Shown: positions 1-5,980 of the stretch, one piece after another
Position numbering within the stretch: the first letter of the stretch is position 1
Layout of the letters: the number at the start of each line of letters is the position of its first letter
Assembly (NCBI GenBank): GCA_934646845.1
Contig: CAKUEV010000032.1
Span: forward strand, 1 to 13,533
Source: an uncultured Slackia sp.
GTDB lineage: Bacteria > Actinomycetota > Coriobacteriia > Coriobacteriales > Eggerthellaceae
Direction: 5' to 3'
DNA length: 13,533 nucleotides
Notes under the pieces: model-generated
Database searches by the model: none
What the model was told of the DNA's origin: nothing
Seen by the model: the letters and a program-made list of their open reading frames with translations, nothing else
Translations under genes and position numbers: made by a program

Positions 1-924
1 GTGCCGCAGTGCGGCTTTTCCGCCGCTGCCGCGACGCTGTATTCCGCGCGCGTTATTACCCTGGGCACGCTCTTCGCTGTATTCCTTTCAACGAGCGATG
101 AGATGCTGCCCATCATGATTGCCGCGCAGGCCCCAGTGGAGTTCATTGTTGAAGTTCTCGCGATCAAAGCGCTTTGCGGCCTTATTGCCGGTTTTGCCAT
201 TGATGCGGTGCTGCGGCTTCGCCACCATGCTGTAGAAGCGATGCGCATCCATGACTTGTGCGAGCGCGACCACTGCGGCTGCGACGATGAAGGCGATGCG
301 CCGTCCGCGCTTTCCGATATGCGTGAGGAGCATGGGGAAGGCGCCGCTGATCGCACTGACGATTCGGATGGCGGGCTTTCGCACACTGAAGAACGCGAGG
401 CTGAACTCGCGTGCGCTTCTGGCGAGCGACCCGAGCACAGCCACGAGCATGCCCGCGAGCATGAGCACGAGCATGCCCATTATCACGCCCATACCCACGA
501 TCACTCGCATGGCCACGCCCATGGCTTCGGCGCTATCGCGAAGAGCTCTTTGGTGCATACGTTGCAGGTCACGCTGTTCATATTCCTCGTTTCGCTTGCG
601 CTTGAAATCGTTATCGACGGCGTTGGCGAAGACGCGCTTGCTTCGTTCATTTCCGCGAATTCGAACCTCTCTGTGGTGGTTTCGGCAATCGTGGGCCTTA
701 TTCCCAATTGCGCCGCGTCGGTCGTTCTTACTGAGTTGTATCTCGAGGGCGCCCTTTCTACGGGGGCCATGCTTGCTGGATTGTTGGTGAGCGCGGGTGT
801 CGGCCTGCTCGTTCTGTTCCGCGCGAACCGTCCCATGCATGAGAATTTCCTTATTGTCGCGGGCTTGGTCGCATGCGGCGTAGTGTTTGGGTTTATTGCT
901 GGAGTATTCGGGGTCGCACTCTAG
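1..924 (+). CDS. Putative 10TM heavy-metal (manganese/arsenic-type) exporter, ArsP_2 family, 5' partial
   Basis: This is the 3' part of a polytopic membrane exporter; 307 residues are visible. The first codon (GTG) is probably an internal Val, because the family reads G-x-P-Q-C-G-F-S at this point, so the N-terminus lies before the window. Visible features are a P-Q-C-G-F-S motif at residues 2-7 with hydrophobic helices ending in S-D-E-M (32-35), and a Cys/His cluster (C87, H91, C92, C94). A long acidic loop follows, containing 14 histidines alternating with other residues between 146 and 174. A second helix set carries I-P-N-C-A-A-S (about 234-240). The two P-x-C-x-x-S segments look like an internal duplication. 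The family is usually called a putative heavy-metal or manganese exporter. Export of a divalent metal fits the His-rich loop, but the substrate is inferred. It ends at TAG 922-924 with no obvious T-run terminator. Confidence 0.8.
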   Translation: MPQCGFSAAAATLYSARVITLGTLFAVFLSTSDEMLPIMIAAQAPVEFIVEVLAIKALCGLIAGFAIDAVLRLRHHAVEAMRIHDLCERDHCGCDDEGDAPSALSDMREEHGEGAADRTDDSDGGLSHTEEREAELACASGERPEHSHEHAREHEHEHAHYHAHTHDHSHGHAHGFGAIAKSSLVHTLQVTLFIFLVSLALEIVIDGVGEDALASFISANSNLSVVVSAIVGLIPNCAASVVLTELYLEGALSTGAMLAGLLVSAGVGLLVLFRANRPMHENFLIVAGLVACGVVFGFIAGVFGVAL

Positions 925-963
925 CCGAATTGTCGTTGAACTTCGTCTTTCGGCGAAATGATA

Positions 964-995
964 TGGACAATTATTTAGAAGCTGTTTAGTATAAT
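964..995 (+). promoter_or_regulatory. Candidate sigma-A promoter
   Basis: A TATAAT box at 990-995 matches the -10 consensus in all six positions. TGGACA at 964-969 matches five of six positions of the -35 consensus, but the spacer is 20 bp, longer than the ideal 17. It would give a leader of about 240 nt before the winged-helix start at 1241. Confidence 0.45.
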
Positions 996-1086
996 CGTTC
1001 AGTTGAAAGGGCGTTCCTGGCGTTCGTTATTGCATAGGGGTCAGCAGTCGTTCGCCAGTCGTTAGTGGCTTTTCAGCGCTCTTTCA

Positions 1087-1162
1087 GCATGTAAACAGTA
1101 TCGTTTCAATACAGGGGTTTATTTCGAATTACTAATACTGTTGGAAAACTGTTTGCATGTAA
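1087..1162. repeat. Cluster of short direct and inverted repeats (possible operator)
   Basis: GCATGTAA occurs at 1087-1094 and again at 1155-1162. AAACAGTAT at 1093-1101 is mirrored by ATACTGTTG at 1135-1143, with 8 of 9 positions complementary. A further near-palindrome, AAACTGTTT, lies at 1146-1154. Three ACTGTT-type half-sites within about 60 bp look like binding sites for a dimeric regulator. The adjacent winged-helix protein is the obvious candidate, by inference only. Confidence 0.4.
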
Positions 1163-1223
1163 TAGGGTCTGTGTCGTTGCATACTTTGGCCAGGGCGCGG
1201 CATAGGGGGAATATTGGATTATG

Positions 1224-1232
1224 AAGGGAGGT
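1224..1232 (+). promoter_or_regulatory. Shine-Dalgarno that decides a TTG start
   Basis: AAGGGAGGT lies 8 nt before TTG 1241. The competing in-frame TTG at 1214 has only AGGGGGA 3 nt upstream, which is too close. An ATG at 1221 is in another frame. Confidence 0.65.
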
Positions 1233-1240
1233 CGGCTTCG

Positions 1241-1498
1241 TTGCGTGGCGAGACCGAATCCCAAGGAGTTCGCTTGAGCTCCGCTCAAAAAAGAATTCTA
1301 GGCTACATTTCAGCGGAAACGACGCTGTCCGATGGCGTGCGCTGCTCGAAAAAGGAGCTCGCTAAGCAGGCGGGCTGTAGCGTGCAAACCGTCGACAGGG
1401 CGATTTTCCGCTTGCGCAAGCTTGGCCTTGTCGAGGTCGAGGAATGCCATGCCGATTCCGGCGCGCAAACGGCGAACCTTTATCGCGCCAAACGCTAG
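1241..1498 (+). CDS. Small winged helix-turn-helix DNA-binding protein
   Basis: An 85-residue protein that is essentially one winged-helix domain. Helix 1 lies in S-S-A-Q-K-R-I-L-G-Y-I. The helix-turn-helix is S-K-K-E-L-A-K-Q-A-G-C-S-V-Q-T-V-D-R-A-I, followed by L-R-K-L-G-L-V-E-V-E as the wing strand, the usual pattern of MarR/GntR/replication-initiator-like wHTH domains. There is no ligand-binding or dimerisation domain beyond this, so it is a minimal DNA-binding protein. The start is taken at TTG 1241 for its spaced Shine-Dalgarno; an upstream TTG at 1214 would add nine residues. It stands alone, 316 nt after the exporter and 206 nt before the HD gene, with repeat clusters upstream that it could bind. 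Its target is unknown; a local transcriptional regulator is the best guess. Confidence 0.75.
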   Translation: MRGETESQGVRLSSAQKRILGYISAETTLSDGVRCSKKELAKQAGCSVQTVDRAIFRLRKLGLVEVEECHADSGAQTANLYRAKR

Positions 1499-1518
1499 CA
1501 CCACCTGGACTTTTTGCC

Positions 1519-1524
1519 TATAAT
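1519..1524 (+). promoter_or_regulatory. Candidate -10 box for the HD-domain gene
   Basis: TATAAT at 1519-1524 matches the consensus in all six positions and lies 21 nt after the stop of the winged-helix gene. No good -35 is seen 16-18 bp upstream. Transcription from near 1531 would give a leader of about 174 nt before ATG 1705, containing the hairpins described separately. Confidence 0.45.
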
Positions 1525-1548
1525 TCGGCTTAATTGAAGATTTGCCTG

Positions 1549-1673
1549 CCCTCATCCCCGGATGAGGGGCGAAAATGGCACCTGCATCGTTTCGTTAGGG
1601 GTCGCTCTTTGGTGGGCGATAGAAACGCTGCGGGTGCCATTTTGCTCAAGGGCGAATTCGTTTTGCGTCGCCC
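1549..1673 (+). promoter_or_regulatory. Structured leader with three consecutive hairpins upstream of HD gene
   Basis: Hairpin 1 pairs CCCTCATCC (1549-1557) with GGATGAGGG (1560-1568). Hairpin 2 pairs AAAATGGCACC (1572-1582) perfectly with GGTGCCATTTT (1633-1643). The pairing continues through 1584-1586/1629-1631 and CGTTTC (1588-1593)/GAAACG (1622-1627). After an asymmetric bulge (1594-1600) there is an inner stem, 1601-1607 with 1614-1620. Hairpin 3 pairs GGGCGA (1650-1655) with TCGCCC (1668-1673). No known riboswitch family is recognised. It could be a cis-regulatory leader, a small RNA, or a terminator for the upstream gene, although the T-run after hairpin 2 is only four bases. Confidence 0.5.
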
Positions 1674-1704
1674 GTGCGGCGCGCAGGAATAAGGAGGCAA
1701 CACT

Positions 1705-2307
1705 ATGGCGAAACTCGATGCTGGCATGACGCGAGAAGCGGCATTCGATTTGCTGCAGGAGCACAACAAAGACGCGTTCCATATTGAGCACGGCGAAACG
1801 GTTGAGGCGACCATGCGGTATTTCGCACGTGAATTCGATCCCGAGAACGAAGAATTCTGGGGCATTGTTGGCCTTCTGCACGATCTTGACTGGGAAGAGC
1901 ACGACGATGAGCCCGAGATGCACACGCTGTATGCCACGCCGCTCATCGAAGCTGCTGGAGGATCGCCCGAGCTCGTTCGCGCGATTCAGAGCCACACGAG
2001 CGATTTCAATACCGACCTGCCCAAGCCGGAGCTACAGATGGAGAAAATCCTGTTCGCGACCGAGGAACTCACAGGCCTCATTGGCGCGGCGGTCATTATG
2101 CGTCCCAGCAAGAGCGTGATGGACTTCGAGGTGAAATCGCTGAAGAAGAAGTTCAAGGACAAGCGTTTCGCCGCCGGTGTGAATCGCGATGTGATTCGCT
2201 CGGGCGCCGAGATGCTCGGTTGGGAGCTGGACGAGCTGTTCGACCGCACCATCAAGGCCATGCAGAGTTTCGCGCCCGATCGCGACACCTTCAAGCCTGC
2301 CGAATAA
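1705..2307 (+). CDS. HD-domain phosphohydrolase
   Basis: A 200-residue soluble protein of the HD superfamily. Metal-ligand candidates are H26 and H29 in H-I-E-H, the signature H59-D60 in L-L-H-D-L-D-W, H73, and H97 in Q-S-H-T. A following A-T-E-E-L-T-G-L helix (118-125) matches the third part of bacterial HD hydrolases of this size. Such proteins typically hydrolyse nucleotides or other phosphate esters with a bound metal. The substrate cannot be read from the sequence, and there is no attached sensory or synthetase domain. The start at ATG 1705 has AAGGAGG at 1691-1697, 7 nt away. The gene is monocistronic: a structured leader precedes it and an intrinsic terminator follows within a few bases of its stop. 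Confidence 0.85.
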   Translation: MAKLDAGMTREAAFDLLQEHNKDAFHIEHGETVEATMRYFAREFDPENEEFWGIVGLLHDLDWEEHDDEPEMHTLYATPLIEAAGGSPELVRAIQSHTSDFNTDLPKPELQMEKILFATEELTGLIGAAVIMRPSKSVMDFEVKSLKKKFKDKRFAAGVNRDVIRSGAEMLGWELDELFDRTIKAMQSFAPDRDTFKPAE

Positions 2308-2312
2308 CGAAT

Positions 2313-2342
2313 AAGGCCACCCCTGGGGCGGCCTTTCTGTTT
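2313..2342 (+). terminator. Intrinsic terminator of HD gene
   Basis: AAGGCC (2313-2318) pairs with GGCCTT (2330-2335). CCC (2320-2322) pairs with GGG (2326-2328) around a 3-nt loop, and the T-rich TTTCTGTTT follows. It lies between two convergent genes. The run is better on the plus strand, so it mainly serves the HD gene. Confidence 0.85.
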
Positions 2343-2349
2343 CGCGGTT

Positions 2350-3294
2350 CTATTCTTCCACCGGTTGGCCCGAGAAATTGAGGCTTCCCGTGAGCGCGCG
2401 CGCTGCGGCTTCGTCGAAATCGTCTTTATCGAAGGCCTCGATCGCGCTGAAGGCGATGGCTTTCGTGCCGTCGAAAATGTCCCAGAAGCTTTGCGTGCTT
2501 ACTTCGTGGGTATACGGGTTTTCCCAGGGGTGGCGCATGCGATTGTCGAAGTCGCTCACGCGCGTGGCGTTGTCGCGGTGCGACATGGATTTATAGAACG
2601 AGAATTGCCTGTTCAGAATGCGCGTTTCAATGGTATTGAGCGCGCTTTGCATAGTGCCATTCGGCGAATAGAACAAGCGCTGTGCTCGGCGGAAATCGTG
2701 CACGGCGGAAACGAACAGGTCGACGGGCGGGAATGCGCGGTACGCCTTCATCGCCACGAAGGCGTACATTTTCCCAATAGTTTGCAGGGTGCGCTCGCTC
2801 GCATGGAGCGTCTCTTCGAAGGGGCGGTAGGAGCGAATGGTGCGCCCCAGCTTGCTGAACAGCACCATCTCGTCGTATTCGCGTTCGATCTCGGCATGGA
2901 CTTCGCTTTCTTGGCTGCGGTCGAGCCCGTCGACGCCCGCATCGCAAATGGCGTATTGCTGGCAGTACACAAGCGGGTGCATGGCTCGGTCGAGCGAATA
3001 GTGGCACAAAAAGCCCAGCGCATAGGCGCGACCCACGGGCACTTCGTCTTCCTCGAGCACCTGCAGGCTTTCCTTCAACGCGGCAATGAGTTTGCTGGGG
3101 GTGTCGTGGTGCATGACGCCGCCCAGTCCGAAGAATTCCTTCATGCTCGGTGAAAGAACGAGGTAGAACAGCGGATCGGGGCCTTGGTTGCCCAGCAAGA
3201 ACGCATCTTTCTCGTCGATCGATTTGCCAATGACGTGCGAATGCGCAGCATAAACGTCTTGGCCGAAGAAATCGTGGGTAAGAATTGCAGGCAT
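2350..3294 (-). CDS. Zinc-dependent phospholipase C family protein
   Basis: A 314-residue protein of the Zn_dep_PLPC fold, an all-helical metal-dependent phosphoesterase. Family landmarks appear in order: T-H-D-F at 6-9, the G-N-Q-G-P-D-P loop at 35-41, M-H-H-D at 61-64, G-F-L-C-H-Y-S-L-D-R-A-M-H-P at 94-107, and E-V-H-A-E-I-E at 131-137. The His and Asp residues in these blocks are the likely zinc ligands. The protein begins M-P-A-I-L-T-H without a signal peptide, and H7 close to the start is itself conserved, so it probably acts in the cytoplasm, unlike secreted phospholipase C toxins. The C-terminal half is not recognisable beyond helices. AGGGAGG lies a few nt before ATG 3294. The gene is divergent from the MFS transporter, 183 nt away. 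The true substrate is unknown. Confidence 0.82.
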   Translation of the reverse strand: MPAILTHDFFGQDVYAAHSHVIGKSIDEKDAFLLGNQGPDPLFYLVLSPSMKEFFGLGGVMHHDTPSKLIAALKESLQVLEEDEVPVGRAYALGFLCHYSLDRAMHPLVYCQQYAICDAGVDGLDRSQESEVHAEIEREYDEMVLFSKLGRTIRSYRPFEETLHASERTLQTIGKMYAFVAMKAYRAFPPVDLFVSAVHDFRRAQRLFYSPNGTMQSALNTIETRILNRQFSFYKSMSHRDNATRVSDFDNRMRHPWENPYTHEVSTQSFWDIFDGTKAIAFSAIEAFDKDDFDEAAARALTGSLNFSGQPVEE

Positions 3295-3382
3295 GATGCC
3301 TCCCTTTCGGAAGTGTGGCGCGGGGCGTTTTACGGCGAATTGACGTTAAGCCGCCAATGCGCGCGCCCCAGTGTAGGCCCCA

Positions 3383-3393
3383 TGATATACAAT
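3383..3393 (+). promoter_or_regulatory. Candidate extended -10 promoter for MFS gene
   Basis: TGATATACAAT at 3383-3393 has the TG of an extended -10, followed by TATACA or TACAAT, each one or two mismatches from consensus. No clear -35 is seen. The element is nearly palindromic, so a promoter for the divergent gene could overlap it. Confidence 0.35.
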
Positions 3394-3415
3394 CGTTCGA
3401 GCGTTTTTTCCGCAG

Positions 3416-3450
3416 CGCCCAGAACTTTACGCAAGTTGTTATTTTGGGCG
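3416..3450 (+). promoter_or_regulatory. Hairpin in the leader of the MFS gene
   Basis: CGCCCA (3416-3421) pairs with TGGGCG (3445-3450). Inside, AACTT (3423-3427) pairs with AAGTT (3433-3437) around a 5-nt loop. It ends 27 nt before ATG 3478. There is no T-run after it, so it is not an ordinary terminator; it may be incidental or tune translation. Confidence 0.35.
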
Positions 3451-3477
3451 TCCCTCCCACGAAAAAAGGAAGCACGC

Positions 3478-4704
3478 ATGTCCGCAATGAAACTGACGAA
3501 GCGCGAGAAGAGCTGGATTGTCTACGACGTTGGCAACTCGGCATTCGTGCTGCTGGCGTCGACCCTTATTCCCATTTACTTTTCGGCGATTGCCGATCCG
3601 GGCAGCTCTGTTGTGGTGGCCTGGGGCTATGCAACCACGGTGGCGTCGCTTTTGCTTGCGTTGCTCATGCCGTTTTTGGGCAGCATCGCCGACCTGAAGG
3701 GCAACAAGAAGCGCTTGCTCGTGGGCTCCATTGGCACGGGCGCCGTGCTGCTCGCATGCATGGGCATTCCGGGCAACGCGATGGTGTTCTTGGTGATGTA
3801 CGTGGTGGCGACCATCATGCTCAACGCGTCGCTCGTGTTCTACGACGCCTTCCTCATCGATGCGACCGATTCGGAAGACCGCTACGATGAGGTGTCTTCG
3901 CAAGGCTATGCGTGGGGCTACATTGGTTCGTGCGTGCCCTTCATCATCTGCCTCGTGCTTGTGCTGTTCGGTGAGAGTTTCGGCCTTGGCCAACTCGACG
4001 CTATTCGCATTTCCTTTGTAATCACTGCTGTGTGGTGGGTTGTTTTCAGCATTCCCGTGCTGAAGAACGTGCACCAAACGCATTACAAGGAACGCACCGA
4101 GCACCTGTTCCGCGACGCGCTCGTGGGCCTGTGGGCCACGGCGAAGCGCATTTTCGCCGACAAGCGCGTGTTCATGTTCATGCTTGCGTTCTTCTTCTAC
4201 ATCGACGGCGTGCATACCATTATCACGATGTCGACGAGCTATGGCACCGATTTGGGCATCGGCTCAACCCAACTTGTGCTCGCGCTGTTGGTTACGCAAT
4301 TCGTGGCGTTCCCCTCGGCCATCGCATATGGCCGCCTGGCGGGCAAAGTCGGCACGAAGCGCATGCTGCTTATCGCGATTTTCGCGTACTTCTGCATCAC
4401 GTTGTTCGCAGCGTTTTTCCTGCGCTCCGCCACGGAATTCTGGGTTCTCGCTGTGTGCGTCGGTTTGTTCCAGGGCGGCATCCAGGCCCTTTCGCGCAGC
4501 GAGTTTGGCAAGCTCATCCCGAAGGAGCACGCCAACGAGTACTACGGCTTCTTCGATATTTTCGGCAAGTACGCAACGGTGCTTGGCACGCTGCTCGTGA
4601 GCGTGTTTACCCAGATTACCGGCAATTCCTCTATCGGCGTGCTCAGCATTGCCGTGCTGTTCATCGTCGGCTTCGTTCTTATGACGAAAGTTCCCGAGAG
4701 GTAG
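3478..4704 (+). CDS. UMF1/Atg22-type MFS transporter
   Basis: A 408-residue integral membrane protein with about 11-12 hydrophobic segments. The N-terminal W-I-V-Y-D-V-G-N-S-A-F (13-23), the MFS loop G-S-I-A-D-L-K-G-N-K-K-R (68-79) and S-S-Q-G-Y-A-W-G-Y-I-G (140-150) are diagnostic of the Atg22-like UMF1 family. A central cytoplasmic stretch of about 20-30 residues divides the two halves. In the second half Q-A-L-S-R-S-E-F-G-K-L-I-P is the usual family motif. Fungal Atg22 exports amino acids from vacuoles, but bacterial members have few assigned substrates, so cargo is left open. The start is at ATG 3478, with AAAGGA 7 nt upstream. The frame stays open to 3184, but that part overlaps the divergent gene and has no start signal. 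The gene is single and closed by a strong terminator. Confidence 0.88.
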   Translation: MSAMKLTKREKSWIVYDVGNSAFVLLASTLIPIYFSAIADPGSSVVVAWGYATTVASLLLALLMPFLGSIADLKGNKKRLLVGSIGTGAVLLACMGIPGNAMVFLVMYVVATIMLNASLVFYDAFLIDATDSEDRYDEVSSQGYAWGYIGSCVPFIICLVLVLFGESFGLGQLDAIRISFVITAVWWVVFSIPVLKNVHQTHYKERTEHLFRDALVGLWATAKRIFADKRVFMFMLAFFFYIDGVHTIITMSTSYGTDLGIGSTQLVLALLVTQFVAFPSAIAYGRLAGKVGTKRMLLIAIFAYFCITLFAAFFLRSATEFWVLAVCVGLFQGGIQALSRSEFGKLIPKEHANEYYGFFDIFGKYATVLGTLLVSVFTQITGNSSIGVLSIAVLFIVGFVLMTKVPER

Positions 4705-4764
4705 GACCCGCATCGCTCGCGCGACGCGTGCAACTTACGAAAACATAACGCTCGTTTAACAGGT

Positions 4765-4794
4765 GGGCGGCGGCTTAAGGCCGTCGCCCTTTTT
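4765..4794 (+). terminator. Intrinsic terminator of MFS gene
   Basis: GGGCGGCGGC (4765-4774) pairs with GCCGTCGCCC (4780-4789) with one G-T wobble and a 5-nt TTAAG loop, followed by five T's (4790-4794). It is a textbook rho-independent terminator. Confidence 0.92.
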
Positions 4795-4797
4795 CGT

Positions 4798-4803
4798 TAT
4801 AGT
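4798..4803 (+). promoter_or_regulatory. Weak candidate -10 box for TM2 gene
   Basis: TATAGT at 4798-4803 is one mismatch from consensus. A poor -35 (TTAAGG, 4775-4780) at 17 bp lies inside the loop of the preceding terminator. A start near 4810 would give a leader of about 60 nt. Confidence 0.35.
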
Positions 4804-4871
4804 ATGGCCCCAGCACATATTTCGGGCATCGCGAATGTGCGCGATGCGCCGTTTTGAAAAGGAGAGAGGTC

Positions 4872-5846
4872 ATGGCTGAAGAGGCGAAGAATTCGGCGGC
4901 TGCGCATGCTGCCGAAATTGAGGCGCTCAAGCGTCAAATCGAAGAAATGAACAAGCGCCTCGAGGAGCTTTCCGCGGCCACGAGCGTGGAGGTGGCCGCC
5001 GAGGGCGCGTCTGCCGAGGACGATGCTTCTGCTTCGGCCGCTTCGGCTTCCGCCGCGTCGGCCGAGGTCGCTGAGCCCGCGATTCAAACGCAAGACAATA
5101 CCGAGGAAGAGGGCGGCGCGGAAGCGGAAGGCGTCGTTGAGGAAAAAAGCGCTTGCTCATCCGGTCCCATTGAGGGCGCCAAGGAAGCTATTGAGGTCGA
5201 AGCGGTTCCCGCTCCCGCCCCCAACGTGCCGGCTGCTGCGCCAGAGGCTCCCAGTGCTTTCCCGAACACCCCGCCGATTGAGAAGGTCGTCGACGACGAC
5301 GGCAAGCCGGTCGATCCCGCCTATGTCGCGGCGGCCGTTGCCGATTTCATGCCTACGTCGCAGCCTCCCAAGCCGGCGCCTCCTGTTTTCAATGGCGTCC
5401 CTTACGGACAGCAAGGTGCGGTGCCGCAGCAACCTGCCGGCCAGCCGCAGCAGCCCTACGCGCAGCCTGGTTATGCTGCTCAGCAGCCTTATGCTCAGCA
5501 GCCGGGCCAGGCGGCGTACTATTCGCAAAGCAATGGCTACTACGCGCCAGGCCAAGGCGCCTATCAGGTTCCCTATCAGCAGCCGCTCGTGCATACGAAA
5601 GACCATGTGGCTGCAGGCCTGCTCGCGATTTTCCTGGGTGTGTTCGGCGTGCATAAGTTCTATCTGGGCTATCACACCACGGGCTTCATTATGTTGGGCG
5701 TGACTATTTTGGGCAGCCTGCTCACGATCGGCATTGCGGCGGGCGTGGTATGGCTCATCGGCGTGATCGAGGGCATTATCTACCTCACGAAGAGCCAATC
5801 GGAATTCGAGCAGCTCTACGTATTCAACAAGCGCGAGATGTTCTAG
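4872..5846 (+). CDS. TM2-domain membrane protein with coiled-coil and Pro/Gln/Tyr-rich linker
   Basis: A 324-residue protein with clear zones. Residues 1-36 form a charged coiled coil with A-E-I-E-A-L-K-R-Q-I-E-E-M-N-K-R-L heptads. Residues 37-115 are an Ala/Glu/Ser-rich acidic stretch, and 116-175 are Pro-rich. Residues 176-238 are a low-complexity region of Q-Q-P-Y-A-Q type repeats. The C-terminal part from about 243 is a TM2 domain: L-A-I-F-L-G-V-F-G-V-H-K-F-Y-L-G-Y then two membrane helices. TM2 proteins are bacterial membrane proteins of poorly known role; the first half is probably cytoplasmic and disordered. The start is ATG 4872, preceded by AGGAGAGAGG; an in-frame TTG at 4854 is rejected because it would place that ribosome site inside the gene. 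No partner gene is evident next to it. Confidence 0.85.
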   Translation: MAEEAKNSAAAHAAEIEALKRQIEEMNKRLEELSAATSVEVAAEGASAEDDASASAASASAASAEVAEPAIQTQDNTEEEGGAEAEGVVEEKSACSSGPIEGAKEAIEVEAVPAPAPNVPAAAPEAPSAFPNTPPIEKVVDDDGKPVDPAYVAAAVADFMPTSQPPKPAPPVFNGVPYGQQGAVPQQPAGQPQQPYAQPGYAAQQPYAQQPGQAAYYSQSNGYYAPGQGAYQVPYQQPLVHTKDHVAAGLLAIFLGVFGVHKFYLGYHTTGFIMLGVTILGSLLTIGIAAGVVWLIGVIEGIIYLTKSQSEFEQLYVFNKREMF

Positions 5847-5874
5847 AGGTGCGCCACCTCTTCGTATTCGAAAG

Positions 5875-5911
5875 AAAAAGCAGGACGGCCGTTGGGTCGT
5901 CCTGCTTTTTT
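5875..5911. terminator. Strong bidirectional intrinsic terminator
   Basis: AGCAGGACGGCC (5879-5890) pairs with GGTCGTCCTGCT (5895-5906) over 12 bp with one G-T wobble and a GTTG loop. An A-run precedes it and a T-run (5906-5911) follows, so it can end transcripts from both strands. It separates the TM2 gene from the convergent flavoprotein gene. A 6-7 bp hairpin at 5845-5861 overlaps the TM2 stop codon just before it. Confidence 0.92.
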
Positions 5912-5942
5912 GGGAGGGGCAATTGGGAGGTGCTTTTTTGGG
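5903..5942 (+). repeat. Direct repeat of TGCTTTTTTGGG behind terminator
   Basis: TGCTTTTTTGGG occurs at 5903-5914 and exactly again at 5931-5942, the second copy preceded by GGAGG. Only the first copy belongs to a hairpin. The second may be a remnant of a duplicated terminator tail. Confidence 0.5.
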
Positions 5943-5980
5943 CGCATGCATTCGCAGCTGCGGCCGCGAGTAAAGTTGGC

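Larger units (their letters stand above)
925..1240. other. 316-nt non-coding region between metal exporter and winged-helix gene
   Basis: No convincing gene is seen on either strand here. The stretch is AT-richer than its surroundings. It holds a perfect TATAAT near 990, a cluster of ACTGTT/AACAGT repeats and a duplicated GCATGTAA between 1087 and 1162, and a strong Shine-Dalgarno at its right end. It most likely serves as the promoter and control region of the small winged-helix gene. Confidence 0.6.

Noticed and set aside
1572..1643. Simple rho-independent terminator of the winged-helix gene
   Set aside because: The T-run is only four bases and the loop/bulge structure is unusually long; termination is possible but not the best description.
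2365..3153. 262-codon plus-strand open frame
   Set aside because: Antisense to the phospholipase C family gene and made of shadow codons; no start signal.
3184..3477. N-terminal extension of the MFS transporter
   Set aside because: It overlaps the divergent gene, contains the promoter and leader hairpin, and the family N-terminus begins right after ATG 3478.
5157..5951. 264-codon minus-strand open frame
   Set aside because: Antisense to the TM2 gene and runs through the bidirectional terminator; Arg-rich shadow composition.
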